This document shows positions 1-11,189 of a stretch of 64,000 bases of DNA, piece after piece. The notes beneath the pieces were generated by a model, which was given only the letters and a program-made list of their open reading frames with translations, searched no databases and was not told where the DNA came from. Origin of the DNA: Haplomitrium mnioides (taxonomy: Eukaryota; Marchantiophyta; Haplomitriopsida; Calobryales); NCBI GenBank assembly GCA_049999725.1, contig JBNGIS010004247.1:1-64000 (forward strand). Direction: 5' to 3'. Position 1 is the first letter of the stretch. Each line of letters opens with the position of its first letter. The position numbers and the translations under genes were made by a program.

Positions 1-2056
1 CTTTCCGCTTATCAGCAATCACTTCAAACACCAATCCACTCATTCACATACAAATCCAAAGCACTTCTGGTTGCAGTCCAAAGTATATTTTAGGGATCCA
101 AAGTTGGACCAATACACCTTGCTTACAAAATAGGATCAAAGTTCAACAACCAAAATACAAAGAGGCAATGGTTTCCGTTTTGACTTCCTCTTTGCAAGGT
201 TTTCCTAGGTCTCTTACAAGCAGAAATACATGTTTACTCTGAATCCGAAGTGTTTTTCAAGAAATATACACAGAAGGAAAATATACACACAACCTGCACT
301 CCGCCACTAGTCTTCTAATTCCCAGCAACCTCAACAATACAAGATCCGACTTTCAACAGTGCCAAAAATGTATGACTTTCAACTGTCACAAGATCTGACC
401 TTTACAACCAATTTCTCTCCTCATCCCTCAGCAATTCCAACATTCCTCTAATCTCTCACCCATGCATCCCATCTAGATAGTTTTTCAACTTCCCTCGTTA
501 GAAGCCCTAAATTTACTTCCTCAAGTTCAGAAGAGGTCTTCTTTAACTTCCAGCTCTCAAAGACAGTTCTCTCGGCTGGTGGCCACACACTCCACCCTGA
601 ACCTCAACTGGATCTTCTGCATAGTGTGTGGGCACTAACACAACCACCCCTCTCTTGGCTCCACTTGAGAGATAAGACCAGAGACGCACTCCAAGTGTCC
701 CTGAGATTGATGCTCCTGCACAGTCAATGTAGAGACGACCCTAAGATCCCTCCTTGGCAGCCTCTCCCAAATTCAGGACCAAAAGAACTCTCGTGAGCTT
801 CAAGTATCGATTCACCTTTGAATGTTGGTCCACCTGCAGAGATGAGTACAAAAAGTTGGCACCTTCCGAAGTATCCCTCTTTCGGAAGTTGTGCCATCCA
901 CCGTCGCTTTCCAAGTGGAAGTTGGACCGTCACTTTTGACCACCTAGTTCCGAAGTTGACCGCCTTGCAAAGTATCCCGTGGACTGTTCTGAAGTTTCCT
1001 CCTTTCCGAAGTTGACCACGGACTACACCCAAGTTGACCTCTTTTTGAAGTTGCACCGTCCACCGCCGTTTTCCAAATAGAAGTTGGACCGCCACTGAGT
1101 CCTTGGATCTGAAGTTGACTCTTTTCCAAAATTTTCCATAGACTCATCCGAACTTGCCCCCTTTCCGAAGTTGACCACGCACTGCTCCTAAGGGGATTGT
1201 CCGCTCCCGTCTTCAAAGGAGAAGTTGGACCGCCACTAAGAACCTTGGTTTCGAAGTTGAGTGCGGAACAGGTCCGAAGTATTCCGCGGACTGGGAGTCC
1301 AAAGATAACCTTGGAACCACTGAGTCTGAAGTTGGGCTATTTTTGAAGGGCGAGTCCGTTGCCGTTCTCCAAGTGGAAGTTGAAGCGCCGCGCTGACCTG
1401 GGTTTCCAAAGTTGACCGCCTTGAAAGGACCCTATCTGCGCATTCCTTTGGAAGAGATTCTGACCTCGCCCTCTTCTGATACTATCTTCGTAACGTCCAC
1501 CAAGCCATTTCTTAGAAAGCTAAAATGGATTGGGATATGGGTGAGGCCCATCAACGTTGAGGGAAATGGAGCGTTCCTTGATCCCTAGTGTCGTCGCTGC
1601 CTCACGAGGGTCGTCGCCTTTGCCCTTCTGCTCCCAATCATTGCACTTGAAACGACTGGGCGCCTTCTATCTCCCCTGTCACTGCTTTGGCTGCCATCCT
1701 GAAAGTTTTGATGCAGCCCCTCGCCTTACCATCGGCCCTGCCCTTCTGGTGTCAAGTCTTTGATTAATGTCCCACTCTCCTAAATTTCTTCATCTGGACT
1801 TGCATCCTCTGCCTCTTTTGATGTCGCTCTTCCTTCCCCCTCCTTGCTTAGTACCTCTGGTGAGCCGCCCTTCCTCCCTTGTCTTGGTCCCACTTCCGCT
1901 CTTCGAATCGAATAGTCAAGGAGACTCGCTCTTACTTGCTAATATTAGTTATTCCGATGCTTTTGAAGTACCTTAACACATAAGAGTGGAGAAATGTTCC
2001 AATGTTGTTTCTGATTTATAGGAATCTCTGCTAGCACCTCATGTCACCGGTTGACA
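1..2056 (-). mobile_element. Family A long LTR, 3' LTR of element A (cut by window edge)
   Basis: This is the 3' LTR of a minus-strand Ty3/gypsy element. Its first base here aligns with about position 5635 of the complete LTR at 5500-8371. It ends in TTGACA, followed by a purine tract on the minus strand. Compared with the complete copy it lacks about 680 bp: the sequence jumps near 845 from a block matching 6525 to one matching 7195. The middle (about 860-1400) is a string of GAAGTTGACC-like units. The small reading frames here, such as 1557-1763 and 1767-1976, lie antisense to the element and recur in the other LTR copies. Confidence 0.85.
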
Positions 2057-2072
2057 AAACTCCCCTTTCAAG
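2057..2072 (-). other. Polypurine tract of element A
   Basis: Read on the minus strand this is CTTGAAAGGGGAGTTT, directly before the LTR start TGTCAACCGG. It is the expected primer site for plus-strand DNA synthesis. The same kind of tract sits next to the LTRs at 8371, 19473, 28340 and 59455. Confidence 0.7.
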
Positions 2073-2244
2073 TGTGAGGCATCCCCGCAAACACCTTCTT
2101 CCATTCTGCTCTGTTGGTTGCCTCTTCCCATGTGGCCATTGTCTTTCGTGATACAAAATTGACAAAGCAAAAATACAATCTCTCAACACACTCACACACT
2201 CACCCTTGCCGAAGTTGTATCTGGATTTTTTTATTTTTTTATTT

Positions 2245-3000
2245 TCAATGAGTCGACTCTAGACCCCCTCCATCTTCCTCCCTATTAACATACCTTTTGA
2301 GGTGATCATAATGTATTCGATTTGCAAATTGTTGCCCCTCTAATCTCTCTAGCTCCGCGGACCCGTTTTCGTATAACAGCACTTGGTCTCCTTCACAAAT
2401 GTTCGAAGATTAAGAAATAAAGACAGTTACTGGTGGTGGTCTTATAGGCCAGGTTATAGACATGTGTCACTGTCAGCAACTTGAGGTCTCAGTCACCCTT
2501 GTTTTCTGCCACCATCTTGCTAAGGATCTTGCCCATGATCCCATTTGCCCTCTTTGTCAGCCCATTTGCCTTTAAATGATATGTCGTGGTGCGACGGTGC
2601 TTGATCAGGTATCTTGATGTCAAGTCCTTGATCACTAGATTGATGAAATGTGTGCCATGGTCACTCACCAACTCTAGTGGTGGCCCAAATCTGCAAAACA
2701 TTTCCTCGTACAAGAAAGCAGCCACCGTTTTTGCATCGTCCTTCCGGGTGGCTTTGGCCTCAACCCTCTTGGTGGCGTAATCAGTGGCCATGCGAATGTA
2801 CCTATTTCCCCTTCGGGTTGATGGTGCAATTGGCCCGATGAAATCTATGCCCCATTTTTCAAGTGGTGCTAGTAGAATAATTGGAACTAATGGGTGATGT
2901 TGGTTGGTGGCTGGTTTTCCCATCCTCTGACAGGCATTACATCTCTTCATACAAAAGTGCACATCCTTGTGCAGCGTCGACCACCAATATCATGCATTCA
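2245..3000 (-). pseudogene. Integrase of gypsy element A, broken
   Basis: Integrase inserts the cDNA copy of the element into the host genome. The best piece (2489-2962) has the zinc-finger end CNACQR, then WGIDFIGP with the first catalytic Asp and LVSDHGTHF with the second. The third catalytic residue, normally Glu in NGLTERANG, is Lys here (LTKRANG). After frame breaks the C-terminal domain continues at 2245-2490: YNLAYKTTT, then GDQVLLYE joined directly to NGSAELE. The stretch between these, present in elements C and F, is missing. The frame ends at a stop at 2245-2247. Sequence style fits the Athila/Tat branch; there is no chromodomain. The gene is dead. Confidence 0.88.
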
Positions 3001-3438
3001 AGACCTTTCTCATCGTAGCATCCGCTGCAAAGTGGCCCCCACTTCTTCTCTGTGCAAAGTCTGCATTACCATTGTGACTTGGTCTTGATCTAGGCATCTT
3101 CTGATCATACCGTCATGGTTCGGCTTATGCAACATTCCCTTCACCAAAAGATACAGTTTCATTCTTGAGAGGAACACTGCAGCTTCCTCTCCGCTGCTGC
3201 CCTTCGGACTTTGAGCTGATAGGAGAAATTCAATTATGTTGGCATAATCGGTGGGCTTTCCAGCTCTGACTTGGAACAGCTCCTCATCCAGAAAAACATC
3301 ATCCACCTCCTCCTTGTTGATTGGTCCAGCCACTTGAGAGAAGAAATAGGCATTGCTGTGTTTTTGCCCAGGTTTGATCCGTACTTCAAAATCAAACTCC
3401 TCTAGGAGAAGCACCCACCTTGCAATCTGGCCTATCAC
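3001..3438 (-). pseudogene. RNase H-integrase linker of element A
   Basis: This frame starts with the conserved end of the RNase H region (ARWVLLLEEFDFEVRIKPG) and runs through a variable linker. It then reaches the segment before the integrase zinc finger (LLVKGMLHKPNHDGMIRRC). The same order of motifs is found in elements C (20354-20819) and F (26600-27110), which confirms shared ancestry. A frame change near 3010 separates it from the integrase piece. Confidence 0.8.
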
Positions 3439-3697
3439 ATCCTCTTATTCACCTGATACTTCAAGGCATTGTAATCTATGTGAAAGATCACCTTACAATG
3501 TCGAAGGTAATGCCTGAATTTTCCAATGCATAGATGATCCCCAAAGCCTCTTGTTAGTGGCATAATTCTTCTCAATAGGGGGCCAGCAACTTGCTCGCAA
3601 AGTAGATGGGATGGTTCTTGCCCGTCTCATCGGTCTGACTTAGCACCGCCCCTATAAAAAATCCGGAGACGTCAATCATAACATGGAATTCCTTCCC
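3439..3697 (-). pseudogene. RNase H domain of element A, frameshifted
   Basis: RNase H removes the RNA strand during reverse transcription. Minus-strand translation in shifting frames gives FHVMIDVSGFFIGAVLSQ and HPIYFASKLL, the usual start of gypsy RNase H, then QEALGIIYAL. Stops and frameshifts interrupt it. It lies between the RT thumb (3698-3913) and the linker at 3001-3438, as expected for gypsy pol. Confidence 0.75.
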
Positions 3698-4522
3698 TCA
3701 GCTAGGTGGCATGAGTATGGGGGCACTTGCGAGCCGCTTCTTCAGCTCATTGAAGTTGGCCAATCTCTCACGGGTGGCTTCAAAGGTACTACCCCCTTTT
3801 GTCATCTCACTGAAGGGTAAGGCTACTAGAGCAAATTGATGGATGAATCTCGGGTAGTAGCCTACATACTCCAAAAAGCCTTGTACCTCTTTCAAAGTGG
3901 TGGGGAATGACACCTACATCCAGATTCTGATTTTATCTTGGTCCATCTCAATGCCTCTACCAGAAATCTTGTGCTCGAGGAGTATCCTCTTTTTCAATCC
4001 GAAGAAGCACTTTCCTAGATGCAACCTCAGCTCTGTTTCTTGATAGCATTGGAGGGTGAGCCTCACATCCCGTTCATGGTTGTAGAGCTTCCTGTAACCC
4101 ACAAAGTCATCGATCAAGATCTCCAGAAATTTTCTAAGGTAATCGGAGAAGATGTTCATTATCATCCGCTGAAAGGTTCTTGGTGCATTATAGAGTCCAA
4201 AAGGCATCCTTCGAAAGGCGAACACCCCCCATTCCTTGGTGAATTTTGTCTTCAATTGATCCTCGTCTCGGATCCAGATCTAATTGTATCTTGAATATCC
4301 ATCTAGGAAGCTATAGATTTCTTGCCCCACAACCAAATCGAACACCCCATCTGTGAATGGCAACAGGTAGTGGACCTTCTTGGTTGCATCTTTGAGCTTC
4401 TGGAAATCCTCACACACCTTGATCTTTCGTTCTCTATCATACCCGATCTTCTTGGGCACCACTACTAGAAGAGACACCCATTCGCAATTCAAAAGAGGGT
4501 AAATGAGATCTGCCTCTAGCAA
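3698..4522 (-). pseudogene. Reverse transcriptase of gypsy element A
   Basis: This copies the element's RNA into DNA. Three minus-strand frames, read right to left, cover the domain. The frame 4280-4522 has EWVSLLVVVPKK, VCEDFQKLKDATKK and YSFLDGYSRYN. The frame 3914-4255 has RRMPFGLYNAPRTFQ and the catalytic box LIDD. The frame 3698-3913 has the thumb motif LKEVQGFLEYVGYY. Both catalytic Asp codons of the LIDD box survive although the frame is broken at about 3913 and 4270. The motif style is that of plant Athila/Tat gypsy elements. Confidence 0.9.
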
Positions 4523-5044
4523 TTTATCAATTTCTTCCTTTACCAGTAGAGAGAATCAGGGGTGCATCCGGTACTAGCATTGTCTCACTAGGGTTGCCGC
4601 AGGTTCAAGGTCAATTTGATGTTCTCCCAAATCCCTAGAGACTCCCTTCAGGTTCATATGACTCTAGGCAAAGGCATCACTGAAATTGGTAAGGAGGTGG
4701 GTGAATGCTTGCTCTGTATCTTTGGGTAAATCAGAGCCGATATGGAACTTCTGTACCTCCTCGACAACCATTTGTTTGTGTTGTGACTCACGCACGACTC
4801 CCACCTCATTCTTCCATTGTGAACTGCCTTCTTGTATGAGGGTTGCCAATCACAGCCCCCCTTCTGCCCGAGGAGTCGCTTTGGACTTCTCTAGTTCTTC
4901 CTCTTGCATCCTATGAGGCACTTCAGACCTCTCTTTTCTTCTAGCCTCAATGTCCTCATCCCTTGCAGAACATTCGGTGTGTCTCCTTAAGCTATGCTTT
5001 GTCCCCATGCACTCTGCCAACTCTATTTGGTTAGCAGTCACCAC
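4523..5044 (-). pseudogene. Protease-RT linker of element A
   Basis: This holds two minus-strand pieces. The frame 4850-5044 is charged, with repeated Glu, Arg and Lys. The frame 4664-4849 ends in THLLTNFSDAFA, the segment that precedes RT in many plant gypsy polyproteins. The matching stretch of element C is found at 37269-37499, on the far side of the E insertion. No catalytic motif is visible. Confidence 0.65.
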
Positions 5045-5440
5045 TCTTTCTCAGGACAAATCTTCCTCCGTGGCTTCACTGACCATTTGGACCCAGTGGT
5101 GGTACTCTGATTCCTCCTCCTCTTCAAACCACTCGCTATCATATTCTTTTTCTGCTTGTATCTCTCTCAAGTGCGGCACCAGTCCATAGTGAACCACAGT
5201 TTTTAAAGGGCCAAATACCAAGGTTGAATTCCCCCAATTGTGTAGGACTTGAGCTCCATACAGCCACGGTCTTCCAATCACGTTGGCCATCACAACACTC
5301 AGCAAAGCCAACTCCACCCACAAGTCAATAGCCCTCTCCACTCTTTCTCAACAAGCTCACAACGGGGTGCTCTGTTTCTCGTAGCTTTTTACCCCGACCC
5401 AATATGACCTTGGGGTCCTTTACAAAAATGATTACTTGGC
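5045..5440 (-). pseudogene. Protease region of gypsy element A; gag missing
   Basis: The minus-strand frame 5051-5341 contains VMANVIGRPWLYGAQVLHNWG and FGPLKTVVHYG. The matching region of element C lies at about 45100-45350. Upstream the reading continues as VIIFVKDPKVILGRGKK. I see no intact DSG/DTG active site. Only about 30 bp separate the start of this segment from the primer site at 5474-5491, so the whole gag gene and its zinc knuckles have been deleted. Element A therefore could not encode its own capsid. Confidence 0.7.
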
Positions 5441-5473
5441 CTTGAGTTGGTCTCAAGTTTTTGCAAACCTTTT

Positions 5474-5491
5474 GCCCTCCTTCTAGCACCA
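5474..5491 (-). other. Primer binding site of element A
   Basis: On the minus strand this reads TGGTGCTAGAAGGAGGGC and starts 8 bp after the LTR end. The same 18-mer with one or two changes follows the 5' LTRs of F (24541-24558) and B (62931-62948). It resembles the TGGCGC start of primer sites of Athila/Tat elements, but I cannot name the tRNA with certainty. Confidence 0.75.
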
Positions 5492-5499
5492 AAAATGTA

Positions 5500-8371
5500 T
5501 GTCACACCCCTCCTTCAGGGTGCCACTTTAAAAGGCATGGGCGGACAAAACAAGGGTTCAAGTTTGTTTATGAGATAGTACCACTGGAAGTTATCTCTTT
5601 GAGGTTTTAAGCAAGCTCCTCTTCACCATACAGACCTTTCCACTTCTCGACAATCACTTCAACACCAATCATGCTCATTCACACACAAATCCGAAATACA
5701 CACATGCAAGTCTAAAGCACTTCAAGTGGTAGTCTAAAAGATATTTCAGGGATCCCAAACGGGACCTAAACACCTTGCGTACAAAATAGGATCAAGATCC
5801 AACATATGAAATGCAAAAGAGGTGATGTCTACAACTCTGACTCCCCCTTCGCAAGGTTTTCCCAGGTTCTAAACACGATTAAATACGGTATACTCTGAAT
5901 CCGTAGTACCTATTAAGAAATACGAACAGAAGGCAAAACTAACTAACACATACACATAGACACACACACACATACTGCGCTCCGTCTTCTTGTCTCTTGA
6001 TTCTGAACGACTTGGCGATGCAAGATCTGACCTTCAACAGTTTCAAGAACGTATGCCCCACAACGTCGCATGATCCGACCTTCTCAACAAACTTCTCTCC
6101 TCATCAACCAACAATTCCAACCTTCCTTCAACCTCTCACCCACACACCGTGTCCAAATAGTTTTTCAACTTACCTCTCGAGAAGCCCTGAATTTACTTCC
6201 TCAAGCTCGAAAGAGGTCTTCTTTAACTTCCACCTCTAGAAGACAGTCCTCTCGACTGTTGGCCACACACTCCACCCCGAACCTCGAATAGATCTTCTCC
6301 TCAATGCGCAGACACTAACGCAGCCACTCCTCTCTTGGCTCCACTTGAGATATTGAACCAAAAACACACTTTGAGCATCCTTGGGATTGATGCTCCTACA
6401 TAGACGATGCTGAGATGACCCCAAGATCCCCCCTTGGTAGCCTCTCCGGAATTCAAGACAGAAAGAACTACCTTCAACTTCAAGTATCGATTCACCTCCC
6501 AATGCTGGTCCACCTGCACAAATGAGTACACATGAATCTCACGATTCTCTAGAGCTCCCCGCCCTGCGATTCTTAGCACCCCTCCAATCCACCTCCACCC
6601 CTTCTAGCCCCATGCATTAGTCCACTCGCTTCAAGTGAAGCTTCCCTAGAATTCTCTCCTCCCTCCTTTGCTGCATCTTCATATCGAAGATTACTTTTGC
6701 ACCTCAAGTTTGCATACACACCAATCCCTCAAACGCTGCAACGCATCAATCTATATTACCCCCTTCCCACTGCGCGCTCGCGCTCCTTTGAAGTGTTCTT
6801 GTTTTTCCCTTGTTTTGGTTGGTTCGACTTCTTGGCGTGGTGACACCTGGCTGTACGATTAAAGATTGTTCCTAAGAAGTAGGGTCCAAAGTTAACGGTA
6901 TGTTTTGAAGTTCTGCCAGACCTGATCCAAAGAATCCCGCAGACTAGTGAGTTTGAAGTACTCTGCGGACTGGTGAGTCCAATGTATTCCGCAGATTGGG
7001 GAGTCTGAAGTCTTCCGCAGACTGGGGAGTCTGAAGTCTTCCGCAGACTAGTAAGTCTGAAGTCTTCCGTGGACTAGTGAGTCCGAAGTCGACCACTACC
7101 TCCGAAGTTGACCTCTGCATCCAAAGTTGACCATTGCCTCCGAAGTTGACCACTGCATTTGAAGTTGACCCCTTCTGAACTATCCCACAAACTGATCCGA
7201 AGTTGGCACATTCCAAAGTTGCACCCTTCGCCGCCGCTTTCCAAGTGGAAGTTGGACCGACGCGTTTGACCACCTGGTTTCGAAATTGACTGCCTTCTGA
7301 AGTATCCCGTAGACTGATCTGAAGTTGCCCCCTTTCCGAAGTTGACCGTAGATTTCGCTGAAGTTGACCCATTTCTAAATTTGCGCCATCCATCGCCGCT
7401 TTCCAAATGGAAGTTGGACCGCCATTGAGCCCTTGGATCCGAAGTTGGCTCCTTTCCGAAGTTTCCCACGGACTGATATGAAGTTGCTCCTTTTCCGAAG
7501 TTGACCGCAGATAGCTTCTAAGGCCACCGTTTACCGCCATCTTCAAAGGGGAAGTTGGATCGATACTGAGAACCTCGGTTCCGAAGTTGACCGCAGGATG
7601 GGTCCGAAGTATTCCACGGACTGGGAGTCTGAAGATAACTGCGGAACCATTGAGTCTGAAGTAGGCCTGTTTCCGAAGGGCGCCGTCCGACTTCATTTTT
7701 CAAGTGGACGTTGAATTGCCACGCTGACCTAGGTTTCCAATGTTGACTGCCTTGAAGGGACCCTATCCGCGCATTCCTTTGGAAGAGATTCCGACCTCCC
7801 CCTCTTCTAATACTCTCTTCAGAACGTTTGCCAAGCTGTTTTTTAGAAGGCTGAAATGGATTTGAATCTGGGTGAAGCCCATCAACTTCGAGGGAAATGG
7901 AGCATCCCCCGATCCCTAGTGTCGTCACTACCTTCGGAGGGTCATGACCTTCACCCTTCTGCTTCCAATCGTTGCACTTGGGCGCCTTCTATCTCCCTTA
8001 CCACTACTTCGGCTGTCGTTCTAAAAGTTTCGATGCAACCCCTCACCTTACCTGCAGCCCCGCCATTTTGGTGTCGAATCTTTGATTAATGTCCCACTCT
8101 CCTAAATTTCTTTATCTGGACCCAGATCCTTTGCCTCTTCTAATGTTACTCTTCCTTCCCCCTCCTTACTCAGTACCTCTGCGCGAGCCTCCCTTGTCAC
8201 AGTCTCACTTCCGCTCTTTGGATCGGATAGTCAAGGCAACCCGCTCTTACTTGCTAATATTAGTTATTCCAATGCTTCTGAAGTACCTTAACACATAAGA
8301 GTGGAGAAATGTTCCAATGTTGTTTCCGATTTATAAGAATCTCTGCTAGCACCTCATGTCATCGGCTGACA
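5500..8371 (-). mobile_element. Complete family A LTR (2872 bp), 5' LTR of element A
   Basis: This begins TGTCACACCCCTCC and ends CGGCTGACA on the plus strand. It serves as the 5' LTR of the internal region to its left. It is also followed on its right by a purine tract and 150 bp of internal sequence, so it is equally the 3' LTR of a second, truncated unit. The U5 block TTTATGAGATAG lies near 5568. The U3 repeat field spans about 6890-7650 and is rich in GAAGTTGACC and CCGCGGACT-type units. The segment about 6530-7195 is missing from the left LTR. Confidence 0.85.
6890..7650 (-). repeat. U3 repeat field of family A LTR (TTGACC-rich)
   Basis: This is a degenerate tandem field of units of roughly 18-36 bp built on TCCGAAGTTGACC and GTCCGAAGTCTTCCGC. 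It contains around ten TTGAC cores. TTGAC is the core of the plant W-box bound by WRKY proteins, but no binding is shown here. Equivalent fields lie at about 860-1400 and 8720-9620 in the other two copies. Confidence 0.75.
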
Positions 8372-8547
8372 TAACTCCCCTTGTAAGTGTGAAGCGTCCT
8401 CACGAACACCTTCTTCTGTTTCACTCTATTGTCTGCCTCTTGCAATGTGGCCACTGTCTTGCTTGATGCAAAATTGATGAAGCGAAAATACAATCTCTCA
8501 ACACACTCACACACTCACCCCAATCAAACTCGTATATGGAACTAGTA
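8372..8547 (-). mobile_element. Remnant of a second family A internal region
   Basis: Positions 8372-8521 match 2057-2206: purine tract, then the 3' untranslated part of the element up to ACTCACACACTCACCC. The match stops abruptly. After about 25 bp of unassigned sequence an interior LTR segment begins. This is the stump of a second internal region lost by deletion or recombination. Confidence 0.75.
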
Positions 8548-10248
8548 TCAATCTATGTCCCCCCTCCCCCCCACCGCTTGCGCTCCCTTGAACCGTTCTT
8601 GTTTTCCTCCTGTTTCGGTAGTTGTTTCTATTGGTACGGCTTCTTGGCGTAGCGACACCTGGATGTACAATTAAAGATTGTTCCCAAGAAGTATGGTCCA
8701 AAGTTCACGGTGTGTTCCAAAGTTCTGCTAGACTTGATCCAAAGTATCCCGCGGACTGGTGAGTCCAAAGTATTTCGCGAACTGGTGATTATGAATTCCT
8801 TCCGTGGGCTGGAGAGTTCGAAGTCTTCCGTGGACCAGTGAGTCCGAAGTCTTCTGCGGACCAGTGAGTCCGAAGTCTACCCTTGCTTCAGAAGCTTACC
8901 ACTACATCTAAAGTTGACCATTGCCTACGAAGTTGACCCTTGCATTTGAAGTTGACCGCTGCATTCGAAGTTGACCATTGCCTCCAAAGTTGACTGCTGC
9001 ATTTGAAGGTGACTGCTGCATCCGAAGTTGACCCCTTCCGAACTATCCTGCGAACTGATCCGAAGTTGGCACCTTCCGACATCCCTTTTCCGAAGTTGCG
9101 TCGTCCACCGCCGCTTTCCAAGTGGAAGTTTGATTGCCACGATTGACCGCCTTGTTCCGAAGTTGACTGGCTTTTGAAGTATCCTGCAGACTGATATGAA
9201 GTTGCCCCCTTTCCGAAGTTGACCACGGACTACTCCAAAGTTGACCCCTTTTTGAAGTTGCACCGTCCGCTGCCGCTTTCCAAATGGAAGTTGGACCAGC
9301 ATTAAGCCCTTGGATCTGAAGTTGACTCCTTTCCAAAGTTTCTCGCGGATTTATCTGAAGTTGTCCCCTTTCCGAAGTTGACCGTGGACTGCTCCGAAGG
9401 TTTGCTGCCGTCTTCAAAGGAGAAGTTGGACTGCCACTTAGACCCTTGGTTTCAAAGTTGACCGTGGGACGGGTCCGAAGTATTCCGCGGACTGGGAATC
9501 CGAAGATAACCGCGGACCACTGAGTCCAAAGTTGGCATGTTTCCAAAGGGCGCCGTCCGCCGTCGTTTTTCAAGTAGAAGTTGAACTGCCACGCTGACCT
9601 AGGTTTCCAAAGTTGACTTCCTTGAAGGGATCCTGTCCGCACATTCTTCGGAAGAGATTCCGACCTCCCCCTCTTCCAATACTATCTTTGGAATGCATGC
9701 CAAGCCTTTTTTTTAGAAGGCTGAAATGGATTTGGATTCGGGTGAAGCCCATCAACGTCAAGGGAAATGAACCATCCCCCAATCCCTAGTGTCGTCTATT
9801 CCTCACGAGGGTCGTCCCCTTCGCCCTTCTGCTTCCAATCAATGCATTTGGGTGCCTTTTATCTCCCCTGCCACTGCTTCGGCTGCCGTCCTGAAAGTTT
9901 GGATGCAGCCCCTCGCCTAACCTATGGCCCTGCTCTTCTGGTGTCGAATCTTTGATTAATGTCCCACTCTCCTAACCTTCTTCATAAGGACCCACATCCT
10001 CCACCTCTTCTAATGTTGCTCTTCCTTCCCCCTCCTTGCTTAGTACCTCTGGCGAGCCTCCCTTCCTCCCTTGTCACGGTCTCGCTTCTGCTCTTCGGAT
10101 CGGATAAGCGAGACAACCCGCTCTTACTTGCTGATATTAGTTATTCCGATGCTTTTGAAGTACCTTAACACATGAGAGTGGAGAAATGTTCCAATGTTGT
10201 TTTTGATTTATAGGAATCTCTGCCAGCACCTCATGTCACTGGATGACA
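8548..10248 (-). mobile_element. Third family A LTR copy, 5' part missing
   Basis: This matches the complete LTR from about 6740 to its end at 8371, including the repeat field and the terminal GATGACA. Compared with the complete LTR it lacks the U5 half. It joins directly to an unrelated LTR fragment at 10249. Together with the two LTRs to its left it makes an LTR-internal-LTR-internal-LTR array. Confidence 0.8.
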
Positions 10249-11140
10249 CACCCAAATGATGTTATTTCATAGGAAAGGGGGACAAATAATTACAGGGCTC
10301 TTTAATGAGACGGCCCCACAACCTTTGTTATCAAATTCAAATCTTTGCAATCCTAAACTTCACCTTGTATTCCTACACTCCTCTCAACCTAACCAAGCAA
10401 AAAAAGACTTGCATTCTTTTCCATACACACAAAGCAACCACAACCCTACACCGAACGATTTTGGGCACACACCAATCATGCTTTTGATGCAATCCAATTA
10501 CATGTACCCAATGTACCCTTCTATGAAGAGGGGTGCATACAGTTATGGCTCACATATAGGTTTGCATCTCTCTCCAATAGGCTCCGTTCTAAAACAACTA
10601 AGACTATAATTCACTCTTCTAAGATCTAAAATGCTAAGGCTAGCAACTCCAACACTTGAACAAGATATAGCTATCTGATTCAATCTCCAAACAAAATAGA
10701 AAGTACCACCCAAGCTTTGAACCCAACCTATTGGTCTCTCTTAGCACATACAAACCTATCTTTCTCTTTCTCTATCTCTCATAACATCACTTCCCTCTTC
10801 AGGAGTGTTCTTATCAAATCCCTACAAGTATAATAAGAGCATAAATCACAGTTTACCAACACACTACGAGGCTCCCAACATACTTTCTCTACTATCATGC
10901 AGCAAATCGTCACCAACACTCCAACAACACAAGTATTGTAAGTAGTGTAGCCTCTTTTTTACTCAAACCAACCCAAATTCTTCCTCGAGATCTGTCTTAG
11001 ACTTCACCAACACAATCCCTTAGCCTTTGAAGTTCTGAAAAGAGTTTCAGAACCTTAATTTTGAATATAAGTTCTGATTCTGCAAGCACAACCACATCAA
11101 AATCATTATCCAACTCTACACACTCTCTCCCCATTCACAC
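10249..11140 (-). mobile_element. Family B LTR fragment
   Basis: This is an inverted match to about 61978-62890, the U5-proximal half of the 5' LTR of element B. Shared landmarks are the GGGGGACAAA block near 10280, the AATGAGACGGCCC block near 10305, the CT-rich stretch near 10760 (a long GA run in B) and the block ending CCCCATTCACACA. Both ends are cut: the last 25 bp or so of the LTR are missing at 10249, and the match stops at about 11140. The frame 10256-10609 is a by-product of this LTR and not a gene. Confidence 0.8.
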
Positions 11141-11189
11141 ACGACGTCATCCCCAAGTCCGGCTGACATCATGAAACACCAAGACTCTG

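Noticed and set aside
724-1216. Overlapping frames on both strands with WTVQLPLGKRRW-like repeats
   Set aside because: They lie in the U3 repeat field of LTR A; repeats keep several frames open at once and no domain is recognisable.
6944-7928. 250-codon minus-strand frame and its neighbours
   Set aside because: It is translated repeat (GAAGTTGACC units) within an LTR. The peptide is low complexity and varies freely between LTR copies, with frames broken differently.
10256-10609. 117-codon frame resembling one at 62686-63054
   Set aside because: The similarity comes from two copies of LTR B. In the element it is antisense and spans U5, and in the second copy it also crosses the primer site, so it is not a gene.
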